A stretch of DNA of 64,000 bases from Frateuria sp. Soil773. Lineage in GTDB: Bacteria; Pseudomonadota; Gammaproteobacteria; Xanthomonadales; Rhodanobacteraceae. The position numbers and the translations under genes were made by a program. Below the pieces are notes generated by a model, which saw only the letters and a program-made list of their open reading frames with translations, searched no databases and was not told the origin of the DNA. The stretch is from positions 1 through 64,000 of the forward strand of contig NZ_LMSL01000005.1 in NCBI RefSeq assembly GCF_001428405.1, written 5' to 3'. Shown one piece after another: positions 54,963-63,142 of this stretch. The first letter of the stretch is position 1. Every line of letters begins with the position of its first letter.

Positions 54963-55133
54963 GGCGGGCTCCCTCGGGGCTATGCGCTGGGTCGGGCCGG
55001 AGCGGCGCGGACCAAGCCGCCATTGTCCGGATTCGTGCGCCGCGCGGCAAACCGTGTCGGGAGTGCTGCATCACCGCTTGCAATCGTTTCCCCGCTGCCG
55101 GCCATAATCGGGCGACCTTGCGAAGGAGTACGC

Positions 55134-56534
55134 ATGAATCCATTGCCGCCGATCGCCGACCACGACCTGCGCCGCGCATCCCTGTGCCAGTTGCTGCACT
55201 GGCTGGCGATCGGACGGGTGCAGCCGCAGGCGCTGGCCGACGTCTATCAGCAGGCGATCGAGCGGCTCGACCCGGAACTCAATGCCTATGTCGACCTGCG
55301 CCCCGGGTTGCTGCAGGAACAGGCGCGAACCGCCGAACGCCGGCGGCGCGACGGGGTGATCGGCCGGCTCGACGGCATCCCGATCGCGCTGAAGGACAAT
55401 TTCGACATGGCCGGCTGGCCGACCCGGGCAGGGCTGCCCGGGCGCAATGTCCCGGCGGCGGAGGATGCCCACGTGGTGGCCCGCCTGCGCGCCTCGGGAG
55501 CGGTGCTGGTCGGTCGCACCAACATGGATGAAGGCGCCCTGGGCGCGACGACCGACAACCCGCATACCGGCGCCACCCATAATCCGCATCGGCGCGGCTA
55601 TACCGCCGGCGGTTCGTCCGGCGGCGCGGCGGCGGCGGTCGCCGCCGGCCTGGCGGTGGCGGCGGTCGGCTCGGACAGCCTCGGCTCGATCCGCATTCCC
55701 GCCAGCTATTGCGGCGTGTACGCGCTCAAGCCCACCCACGGCGAGGTCTCGGCGCGCGGCATGGTGCCGGCGGCGCGGCGCCTGGATGCCGTGGGCCTGC
55801 TGGCGCGCAGCGTCGACGACCTCACTGTGCTGCTGCGGGTGCTGGCCGGCTACGACGCCGACGACGCGCGTTCGCGCCGCCGCCGCGTCGCGCTGTCGCC
55901 GCCGGACTGGGAGCCGGGCAACCTGCGCGCAGGCCTGCTGCCCGATCTGGCGGCGGTCGGCGTGCAGCCGGAGGTTGCCGCCGTGTTCGACGCCGCGATC
56001 GCCCGGCTGGGCCATGCGCTGGCCGACCGCCGCACCGTCGATTTCGACGACTGGAACTTCGCGCGCACCCGCCGCGCCGGCCTGTTGCTGATGGAGGCGG
56101 AAATGCTGAGCACCTTCGCCGGCGACCTCGCCGATACCGCACATCCCGTCTCCGAGCGCTTCCGCCGGATGCTCGGCTACGCGGCCGGCAAGAGCGCCGC
56201 CGACTACGCGGTGGCCGACCGGGTGCTGGATGCCGCCACGCTCAAGATGCGCCGGCTGTTCGCCCAGGTCGACGTGCTGGTGCTGCCGACCACGCCGCAG
56301 GGCGCGTTCCCGCTGGATGGCCCGGTTCCCGATTCGCAGGCCGACCTCACCAGCTTCGCCAGCCTTGCCGGCTGCCCGGCGGTGAGCCTCCCGATGGGCA
56401 CCTTGCCCGACGGGATGCCGGTCGGGCTGCAACTGGTGGGCGCGCGCGGCTCCGACCTGCGCCTGCTCGAACTGGCGGCGGTGTGCGCGGCGACATTGGA
56501 TGCCGAGCCCAGCTACCCGGTGGAGCCCGCCTGA
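55134..56534 (+). CDS. amidase signature family enzyme
   Basis: A 466-residue Ser-cisSer-Lys hydrolase. Catalytic Lys87 is in IPIALKDNFD, the Gly/Ser loop YTAGGSSGGAAAAVAAG holds the cis-Ser (161/162), and the nucleophile is Ser185 in GSDSLGSIRIPAS. Most relatives read D-T/S-G-G-S here; this one has Leu instead of the first Gly. The C-terminal VLPTTPQGAFPL and AGCPAVSLPMG are typical. It could be a broad amidase or a Glu-tRNA amidotransferase relative, but GatB/GatC genes are absent and the sequence looks like a stand-alone amidase. ATG 55134 follows AAGGAG. Confidence 0.9.
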   Translation: MNPLPPIADHDLRRASLCQLLHWLAIGRVQPQALADVYQQAIERLDPELNAYVDLRPGLLQEQARTAERRRRDGVIGRLDGIPIALKDNFDMAGWPTRAGLPGRNVPAAEDAHVVARLRASGAVLVGRTNMDEGALGATTDNPHTGATHNPHRRGYTAGGSSGGAAAAVAAGLAVAAVGSDSLGSIRIPASYCGVYALKPTHGEVSARGMVPAARRLDAVGLLARSVDDLTVLLRVLAGYDADDARSRRRRVALSPPDWEPGNLRAGLLPDLAAVGVQPEVAAVFDAAIARLGHALADRRTVDFDDWNFARTRRAGLLLMEAEMLSTFAGDLADTAHPVSERFRRMLGYAAGKSAADYAVADRVLDAATLKMRRLFAQVDVLVLPTTPQGAFPLDGPVPDSQADLTSFASLAGCPAVSLPMGTLPDGMPVGLQLVGARGSDLRLLELAAVCAATLDAEPSYPVEPA

Positions 56535-56614
56535 ACGGTCCACCTGGCCGGCACGACCCACGTGCCATACTTGGATGCGTTGCCCGGTCATCGGCGGGCG
56601 CCCGGGAGAACACG

Positions 56615-57223
56615 GTGGGTGACATCGATACAGGCGCGATCATGCCGGCCTACCTGCAATGGTTGGCCTTCTTCAGGCAGTGGATGCGGCATCCGTTGCG
56701 CATGGCGTCGGTGGCACCTTCCGGACGTCAGCTCGTGCGGCTGATGCTGTCGGCATTGCCGCGCGACGCGCATCGCGTGGTCGAGCTCGGGGCCGGCACC
56801 GGAGTCATCACCGAGGCGTTGCTCCGGCACGGCATACAGCCCTCCCGGTTGCTGGCAGTGGAGATGGACGAGACGCTGCACGGCATGTTGCACCGGCGCT
56901 TTCCGGCCGTGCGCCTGGTCTGCGCCGACGCACGGCATCTCAACGACCTGGTGGCGCGCAGCGGGGCGTTCGCACCGGGCCAGGCCGATGCCGTGCTGAG
57001 CAGCCTCGGGTTGCTCACGATGCCGGTCGAACTGCAATACGAGATCCTGGCCGCCGCGTTCGACACGCTGCGGCCGGGCGGGGTCTTCCTGCAGTACACC
57101 TACGGCCTGGCCGGTCCGCTGGACGAGACGGTGTGCGAGCGACTCCGCCTGCGCTGCGAGCGGATCGGATCGGCCTGGCGCAACCTGCCGCCCGCGCGGG
57201 TGTTCGCCTATTCGCGGCGCTGA
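56615..57223 (+). CDS. class I SAM-dependent methyltransferase, phospholipid N-methyltransferase-like
   Basis: A 202-residue methyltransferase. I place the start at GTG 56615, six bases from GGGAG; ATG 56642 is the alternative. The sequence FFRQWMRHPLRMASVAPSGRQLVRLML precedes motif I VVELGAGTGVITEALLRHG, then acidic motif LLAVEMDE and ADARHL. YEILAAAFDTLRPGGVFLQYTYG is motif post-III. The N-terminal pattern (P..vgSvaPSS..La..m) is that of PmtA-type phosphatidylethanolamine methyltransferases and rRNA-adenine-dimethylase relatives. The substrate is a prediction. Confidence 0.82.
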   Translation: MGDIDTGAIMPAYLQWLAFFRQWMRHPLRMASVAPSGRQLVRLMLSALPRDAHRVVELGAGTGVITEALLRHGIQPSRLLAVEMDETLHGMLHRRFPAVRLVCADARHLNDLVARSGAFAPGQADAVLSSLGLLTMPVELQYEILAAAFDTLRPGGVFLQYTYGLAGPLDETVCERLRLRCERIGSAWRNLPPARVFAYSRR

Positions 57224-57276
57224 GGCGATCCGGATCTTCCGGGCGTTGCCGCTCCTGCGGCATTCGGCATAGATGC

Positions 57277-57305
57277 TTGGATTGTGCCGGGGCGGCGGCG
57301 ATAAT
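57277..57305 (+). promoter_or_regulatory. candidate promoter of gcvT
   Basis: TTGGAT and GATAAT are separated by 17 bp, 27 bp before the gcvT ATG. The gap is too short for a glycine riboswitch, and none is seen. Confidence 0.45.
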
Positions 57306-57331
57306 CAGCGTTTCCCCAAGGCGCCTTCGCA

Positions 57332-58432
<1,101 letters not shown>

Positions 58433-58498
58433 GGCCGCTTCGCCGCACGCCGCACGGAAGTGCCCCGCATACGAAGTGCCCGTACGACCGGAAGCGGT

Positions 58499-58504
58499 TA
58501 GAAT
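58499..58504 (+). promoter_or_regulatory. candidate -10 box of gcvH
   Basis: TAGAAT followed by CGCCGC, 77 bp before the gcvH ATG. A 15-bp tandem repeat starts immediately after it. Confidence 0.4.
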
Positions 58505-58505
58505 C

Positions 58506-58535
58506 GCCGCTTCCACCCTTGCCGCTTCCACCCTT
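58506..58535. repeat. 15-bp tandem repeat in the gcvH leader
   Basis: GCCGCTTCCACCCTT occurs twice, exactly adjacent. A third degenerate copy (9 of 15 matches) may follow at 58536-58550. Confidence 0.75.
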
Positions 58536-58580
58536 GGCTGATCCTACCTTGGCCGAACCCAACGACGACTGGACCCGATC

Positions 58581-58976
58581 ATGAGCGAGATTCCCGGCGA
58601 TCTGAAATTTCTCAAGTCCCACGAGTGGGCCCGCGTCGAAGACGACGGCCTGGTCCGCGTGGGTATCTCCGACCATGCCCAGGGCCAGCTCGGCGACCTG
58701 GTGTACGTCGAGCTGCCGGAAATCGGCGCCAGCGTGCAGGCCGGCCACGGCGCGGCCGTGGTCGAGTCGGTCAAGGCCGCTTCCGACATCTATTCGCCGG
58801 TTTCCGGCGAGGTCGTCGAGGTCAACGAGGTGCTGAACGACAAGCCGGAGACGATCAACGAGGACGCCTACGGCGACGGCTGGATCTTCGCCGTCCGTGC
58901 CAGCAACCGCGACGAGCTGAACGACCTGCTCGACGCGGATGCCTATGCCGAACGGATCGAGAACGACGACCACTGA
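58581..58976 (+). CDS. gcvH: glycine cleavage system H protein
   Basis: A 131-residue lipoyl carrier protein. The sequence [41 protein letters not shown] (seen in parts) leads to the lipoylation lysine Lys65 in [32 protein letters not shown] is the C-terminal hallmark. It shuttles the aminomethyl group between the P and T proteins. Normal length. It is followed by a strong terminator. Confidence 0.98.
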   Translation: MSEIPGDLKFLKSHEWARVEDDGLVRVGISDHAQGQLGDLVYVELPEIGASVQAGHGAAVVESVKAASDIYSPVSGEVVEVNEVLNDKPETINEDAYGDGWIFAVRASNRDELNDLLDADAYAERIENDDH

Positions 58977-58998
58977 TCGCCGGAATCCCGTCGCATCG

Positions 58999-59035
58999 AA
59001 AAGCACCGGCCGCGCAAGCGGCCGGTGCTTTTTTT
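58999..59035 (+). terminator. intrinsic terminator of gcvH
   Basis: Stem AAAAGCACCGGCCGC with its complement and loop GCAA, followed by seven T, starting ~23 bp after the stop codon. Confidence 0.93.
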
Positions 59036-59438
59036 GGATTGCGGCCCGGCGGTGCCGGGCGCGTTTGCAGCGCGATAAATGGACGTCCAAACGCCGACGA
59101 CGGATGGCCGCGGCGTTTCTCCGCGAGTGCGGCCGGCGTCTCCCGACTGCGTCGTCGAAGAGGTGGCCCGGTCGGGCGGACGACTTCCGCGGGCCTCTCT
59201 TCCAGGACGGCGGAGGGGGCATGCGGGGCGCTCCGCGTGAAATTTTTTTGGCCGCGAATCGTCGTTCCAGTCGATCCCCGTTCATCCGCCGGAAGTCGCC
59301 GCGAAGGGGGCGTGGCTTGCGCTCCTTGCCTGCATGTGCATCGCAGCGAATCGCGCGGGTTTTGCGCCGTTGTGTCGCAAAAGCCTTGTGGGATGCGGCT
59401 TTTGGCACGACTTGCGATTTTGTCGGCCGATTATGATT

Positions 59439-59454
59439 GGACGTATGGATGTCT
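59439..59454. promoter_or_regulatory. metJ: candidate tandem met boxes (MetJ operator)
   Basis: GGACGTAT and GGATGTCT are directly adjacent 8-mers, each matching the MetJ consensus AGACGTCT at six of eight positions. MetJ dimers bind arrays of two or more such boxes cooperatively. They lie 160 bp before the metJ-like start, suggesting autoregulation. Two 6/8 boxes can occur by chance, so confidence is modest. Confidence 0.4.
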
Positions 59455-59553
59455 ATATATGATTTTAATGGATGGCCTTCCGGGCCTTGGTGGACGGGGG
59501 TTTGGAGGCTGAAGCGGGCGGGTGATCCGGCTTGATTTCATGGTTAAAATCAA

Positions 59554-59582
59554 TTGACAGCCGAAATCTTCAGGAATAGCTT
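59554..59582 (+). promoter_or_regulatory. candidate promoter of the metJ-like gene
   Basis: A perfect -35 TTGACA, 17-bp spacer, and TAGCTT as a weak -10. The start codon lies 33 bp downstream. Confidence 0.45.
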
Positions 59583-59615
59583 TCGCTCCAGATAACGGGA
59601 ACGGGTTCCATAGCA

Positions 59616-60167
59616 ATGTCGAAATTCATCAAGCCTTATATCGAGCACGGCGAAAAGGCCGGTGCGGTGCGCAAGATCACCGTATCGATTCCGCTGCATG
59701 TGCTGCGTCCGCTTTCGGATGAGCGCACCCGTCGTCAAGTCAACAATCTTCGGCACGCCACCAACAGCGACCTGCTGGTGGAGGCGTTCCTGCACGCTTT
59801 TACTGGGCAACCACTGCCAACTGATGAGGAGCTGAGACGAACCATGGCCACTGCCAAGAAAACCGCTGCAAAGAAGCCGGCCGCCAAGAAGGCGGTCAAG
59901 AAAGCTGCCGTGAAGAAGGTCGCCGCGAAGAAGTCGGCCGCCAAGAAGCCGGTAGCGAAGAAGCCGGCCGCCAAGAAGGCTGCCGTGAAGAAGGTCGCCA
60001 AGAAGGCTGCCGCCAAGAAGCCGGCTGCCGCCAAGAAGGCCGCCGTCAAGAAAGTTGCCGTGAAGAAGGTCGCTGCGAAGAAGGCAGCGCCGAAGAAGGC
60101 CGCCGTCAAGAAGGCTGCGCCGGCCAAGGTGGTGAAGGCCACCAAGACGTCCAAGTCCAAGAAGTAA
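59616..60167 (+). CDS. metJ: MetJ methionine repressor fused to a lysine-rich histone H1-like tail
   Basis: A 183-residue protein. Residues 1-~75 are clearly Met[20 protein letters not shown], then [19 protein letters not shown], then [24 protein letters not shown]-contacting residues of E. coli MetJ (Lys23, Thr25) correspond to Lys20 and Thr22 in RKIT. MetJ uses S-adenosylmethionine as corepressor to silence methionine genes. From residue 77 on, the usual MetJ C-terminus is replaced by ~107 residues of AAKKP/AVKKV repeats like AlgP or histone H1 tails. An internal ATG at 59844 (codon 77) could also start the tail alone. Not a frameshift: one continuous frame. Confidence 0.9.
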   Translation: MSKFIKPYIEHGEKAGAVRKITVSIPLHVLRPLSDERTRRQVNNLRHATNSDLLVEAFLHAFTGQPLPTDEELRRTMATAKKTAAKKPAAKKAVKKAAVKKVAAKKSAAKKPVAKKPAAKKAAVKKVAKKAAAKKPAAAKKAAVKKVAVKKVAAKKAAPKKAAVKKAAPAKVVKATKTSKSKK

Positions 60168-60482
60168 GCCAAACAATAATAGTTGTATCGACTTCATCTC
60201 CCTGCGGTGCCCAGCGCAGGGAGATACTTCGAAAGCGATTCGTCCCGGCCCCGGCCGGGACGCTTCGTTTCGGGGTCGGGATTCCCGGCCGGCCCGCCTT
60301 CCCGGCGAACCCACCTAGACCAATTCGCACCGCGTCGCCGTGAAGCCATGCGCGATTTGCCGTGGTGCCCCAATACGGTTACCTTTCGCACATCCGCGCC
60401 GCGGCGGGCCTGAGGGGGACCGTCGCTCCTGGATCTACAGGGGGAAAAAGCGCGGGTATCTGACGCCACGCAGTGAGAGTCC
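60168..60482. other. intergenic region, hairpins and promoter of the TonB-like gene
   Basis: 315 bp with the double hairpin at 60196-60262. The rest has no gene I can support. It should contain the promoter for the gene at 60483; no clear boxes stand out. Confidence 0.5.
60196..60262 (+). terminator. double hairpin after the metJ-like gene
   Basis: Two stems follow the gene: ATCTCCCTGCG with its complement and an 8-base loop (60196-60225), then CGTCCCGGCC with its complement (60241-60262). Neither has a long T-run; termination is plausible but not certain. Confidence 0.5.
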
Positions 60483-61508
60483 ATGGATACCCGAAACCGT
60501 CGTAATGCGCGCGCACGGGCGCGCGGGGCCGTCCGGCCCGTCACCGTCGCCGTGCTCGCCGTGCTTGCCCTGCTCGCCATCGCGGCATGGTTCCTGATCA
60601 TCCAGCCGCACCAGCAACTGGTGATGCAGGATGCCGGCGGGCATCCTTCCTCGCCGGTCTCCGCCGGGCGCGCCGCCGCGCCGCCGGCGAACGTCGAGGC
60701 GATGGACCTCAACCAGCTCCTGTCCGAGGCGCGCAAGGCGATGAACGAACAGCGCCTGCTGGCGCCGGCGGGCAACAACGCGTACGAGTTCTACCTGAAG
60801 GCGCTGGAGAAGCAGCCGGGCAATTCGGTGGCTACCGACGCGCTGCGCGAGACGTTCCCGTTTGCCGCGACGTCGGCCGAGCAGACCATCAACCAGCGCG
60901 ATTTCAACGAAGCCCAGCGCCAGATCGACCTGCTGGCCAAGGCCGACCCGGCCAACTACACGCTGACCATCCTGCGCTCGAAGCTCGACGCCCAGCGCAA
61001 GCTGCTCGACAAGGAGCAGCAGCTCGCCCTCGACCAGCAGAAGCAGGCGCAGTTGGCCGCGCAGAAGGCGGCGAACGACAAGGTCGAGGCCGACAAGCTG
61101 GCCGAGCAGCAGAAGGCGCAACTGGCGGCGCAGCAGAAGGCCGAGCAGGCGCGCGCCGAACAGCAGCGCCTGCAGGCGCAGCAGCAGGCCACGGCCGCGG
61201 CCAACCCGGCCCAGGACACGGCCGCCGTGGGCGCCTCCAGCCCCGCCATCCTGATCAAGAACGTGCTGCCGCGCTATCCCACCCAGGCGAAGCGCGCGAA
61301 CCAGGAAGGCTGGGTGGACGTGGAGTACACCATCACCGTCGAGGGCGACGTCAGCGACGTGAAGGTGACCGGCTCGCAGCCGCGCCACGTGTTCGAGCGC
61401 GAGGCGACCGACGCGGTGGAGCGCTGGAAGTTCAAGCCGGCCATGCGCGACGGCACGCCGGTGGCGAGCCGCGGACAGAAGCGGATCCTCTTCAAGCTCA
61501 AGGAATGA
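60483..61508 (+). CDS. energy-transducer TonB-like protein with coiled-coil spanner
   Basis: A 341-residue inner-membrane protein. A basic N-terminus (MDTRNRRNARARARGAVRP) precedes one membrane helix at ~20-40. A periplasmic helical domain (~65-165, with LDLLAKADPANYTLTILRSKLDAQ-like repeats) and a long Gln/Ala/Lys coiled coil (~165-245) follow. The C-terminal TonB domain has KNVLPRYPTQAKRANQEGWVDVEYTI (read in parts), VTGSQPRHVFEREATDAVERWKFKPA and RILFKL. The usual Pro-rich TonB spanner is replaced by coiled coil, so it is a variant TonB or a TolA-like envelope protein. No ExbBD genes are beside it. Confidence 0.85.
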   Translation: MDTRNRRNARARARGAVRPVTVAVLAVLALLAIAAWFLIIQPHQQLVMQDAGGHPSSPVSAGRAAAPPANVEAMDLNQLLSEARKAMNEQRLLAPAGNNAYEFYLKALEKQPGNSVATDALRETFPFAATSAEQTINQRDFNEAQRQIDLLAKADPANYTLTILRSKLDAQRKLLDKEQQLALDQQKQAQLAAQKAANDKVEADKLAEQQKAQLAAQQKAEQARAEQQRLQAQQQATAAANPAQDTAAVGASSPAILIKNVLPRYPTQAKRANQEGWVDVEYTITVEGDVSDVKVTGSQPRHVFEREATDAVERWKFKPAMRDGTPVASRGQKRILFKLKE

Positions 61509-61524
61509 GGCGGCGCGCCCAGGC

Positions 61525-61559
61525 GAAAAAAAGGCGGCGCATGCGCCGCCTTTTTTTGT
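61525..61559 (+). terminator. bidirectional intrinsic terminator between the TonB-like and serine hydrolase genes
   Basis: Stem AAAAAAAGGCGGCGCATGCGCCGCCTTTTTTT is almost perfectly palindromic, serving both convergent genes. Confidence 0.93.
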
Positions 61560-61580
61560 CTGCCGCACCAGCGGCGACGC

Positions 61581-62888
61581 TCAGTGGCGCCGCCGCGAAG
61601 CCTTGGTGGCGCGACGGGGCTTGGCCTTCTTCGCCTTGGCCGGTGCGGCGCGCTTGGCCGCCGGCGCGCTTTCCACGTTCGCCCAATCCACATGGTTCAG
61701 GCCGAGCAGGCTGTCGAAGACCATCGGCATCAACCCCGAAGGCATCGGGCCGGTGGAGTTCCACAGGGTGACCACGCCGGCATGGTATTTCGGGAAGAAG
61801 CCGATCATCGTGCGGTAACCCTCGACCGCACCGGCGTGGTACACCAGCGTCTCGCCGCCGTACTCGAAGACGCGCCAGCCCAACGCGTAGTGCGCCGCCG
61901 TGAGGCGGGCCCGCCGCCACAGCGTGGAATGCAGTTCGACCGGCGTGGCGACGCCCGGCTTGTGCAGGGTGTCGAGCACGGATTGCGGCAGCACGTCCGG
62001 CCGGCCGCCCATCTGCGCGATCAGCCATTGCTCCATGTCGCGCACGCTGGCGTTGACGCCGGCCGCGGGGGCCACGCGGTAGTAGTTCTCCTTGGGCTCG
62101 AACGGCAGCCAGCCGTGGCCGTAGGCGCGATGCGGCCGCGCCCAGCTCTTGCTGGACTCCAGCGCGTCGCGGCCGTAGCTGGCGGTCTTCATGCCGAGCG
62201 GAAAGAAGAGCCGCTTGTCGACCAGGCGGTAGAAGAAGTCGCCGGTCATCGCGTAGACCACGTCGCCGATCAGGCTGAAGGCGACGTTCTGGTAGCCGTA
62301 GCACTGGCCCACGCCGCAGGTCATGTCGACCTCGTCCAGCTTGCGCACCAGCTCCTCGTAGGGAATGTCGTCCTCGAGCATGTTGTCGTAGGTGTTGCGC
62401 GGCAGGCCGATCCGCTGGCCGAGGATGTCGCCCACGGTGGCCTGCTCGGTGTCCGGCACGCTCTTGAGCTTGAAGAACGGCAGCACGTTGACCAGGCGGG
62501 TATCCCAACTGAGCTTGCCGTCGTGCACCAGCACGCCGGTGAGTGCGGTGGCGAAGGCCTTGGACAGGGAGGCCAGGCGGAACACCGTATCCGGCGTCAC
62601 CGTTTCCTTGGTGGCGGCGTTGGCGTAGCCTAGGGTGTGCTCGAACACGACCTTGTCGTCGATCACCACCGCGGTCGCCAGGCCGGCCACGGCGTGGTGC
62701 TGGTCGAGCTGGTCCAGCCACTGCCGGTAGGCGGCGAGCGTTTCCTTGACGCGCTCGGCGGGCAGTTCCGCGCGCGGTGCGCCGGCCTGGGCGGAGCGGG
62801 CGGCTGCGGCCGCGGGAGCCGCCGGCAGCGACGGGCAGGCCAGGCCGAGCAGGCCTGCGATCAACAAGGGGAGTGTGCGAAACGGCAT
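61581..62888 (-). CDS. secreted serine hydrolase, class C beta-lactamase/esterase family, with basic tail
   Basis: A 435-residue exported protein. The ATG at 62888 is preferred to a TTG three codons upstream. A signal peptide (MPFRTLPLLIAGLLGLACPS..) is followed by a penicillin-binding fold: Ser107-Leu-Ser-Lys110 in FRLASLSKAF, Tyr-x-Asn in CYGYQNVAFSLIGDVVY, and the third motif in LVYHAGAVEGY (HAG in place of KTG). LGMKTASYG is also typical of the EstB/AmpC-like esterases. The last ~27 residues are AKRAAPAKAKKAKPRRATKASRRRH-like (very basic), unusual for the family. It could be a D-aminopeptidase, esterase or peptidoglycan hydrolase. Confidence 0.87.
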   Translation of the reverse strand: MPFRTLPLLIAGLLGLACPSLPAAPAAAAARSAQAGAPRAELPAERVKETLAAYRQWLDQLDQHHAVAGLATAVVIDDKVVFEHTLGYANAATKETVTPDTVFRLASLSKAFATALTGVLVHDGKLSWDTRLVNVLPFFKLKSVPDTEQATVGDILGQRIGLPRNTYDNMLEDDIPYEELVRKLDEVDMTCGVGQCYGYQNVAFSLIGDVVYAMTGDFFYRLVDKRLFFPLGMKTASYGRDALESSKSWARPHRAYGHGWLPFEPKENYYRVAPAAGVNASVRDMEQWLIAQMGGRPDVLPQSVLDTLHKPGVATPVELHSTLWRRARLTAAHYALGWRVFEYGGETLVYHAGAVEGYRTMIGFFPKYHAGVVTLWNSTGPMPSGLMPMVFDSLLGLNHVDWANVESAPAAKRAAPAKAKKAKPRRATKASRRRH

Positions 62889-63142
62889 GCTTCTCAACGG
62901 TTCCGGCGTGGCGGCACGCCACGGTGGTGGAGCGCCGGCGGCGCGGGAGCGTCATCCATGACCGACCGATTGTCTTGCACTTTGCAGTACGCGACAACGA
63001 GGCGCGGCCGGTGTCGGGCGACAGGACTGGGACACGGCCGGGCGGCATGCGTTCACTGGAAGGGAGGTTTTCCTGGCGATCGCCATGCCGGCCGCCACGG
63101 TAGCCGGGACGCCGGCTGCGCATGCTAGGCTTGCCGCGCCCC

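Larger units (their letters stand above)
59036..59615. other. long upstream region of the metJ-like gene
   Basis: 580 bp without a convincing gene. The last ~200 bp are unusually AT-rich for this genome, with CTATATATGATTTTAATGG-type sequence. They contain two tandem 8-bp met-box-like units at 59439-59454 and a promoter-like TTGACA at 59554. The first part holds only short frames without ribosome sites. Confidence 0.6.

Noticed and set aside
53286-55133. Long plus-strand frame leading into the amidase
   Set aside because: This part is antisense to ETF:ubiquinone oxidoreductase; the amidase proper begins at ATG 55134 with AAGGAG.
57224-57331. Glycine riboswitch before gcvT
   Set aside because: The gap is ~108 bp and holds a promoter close to the ATG; no tandem aptamer structure is visible.
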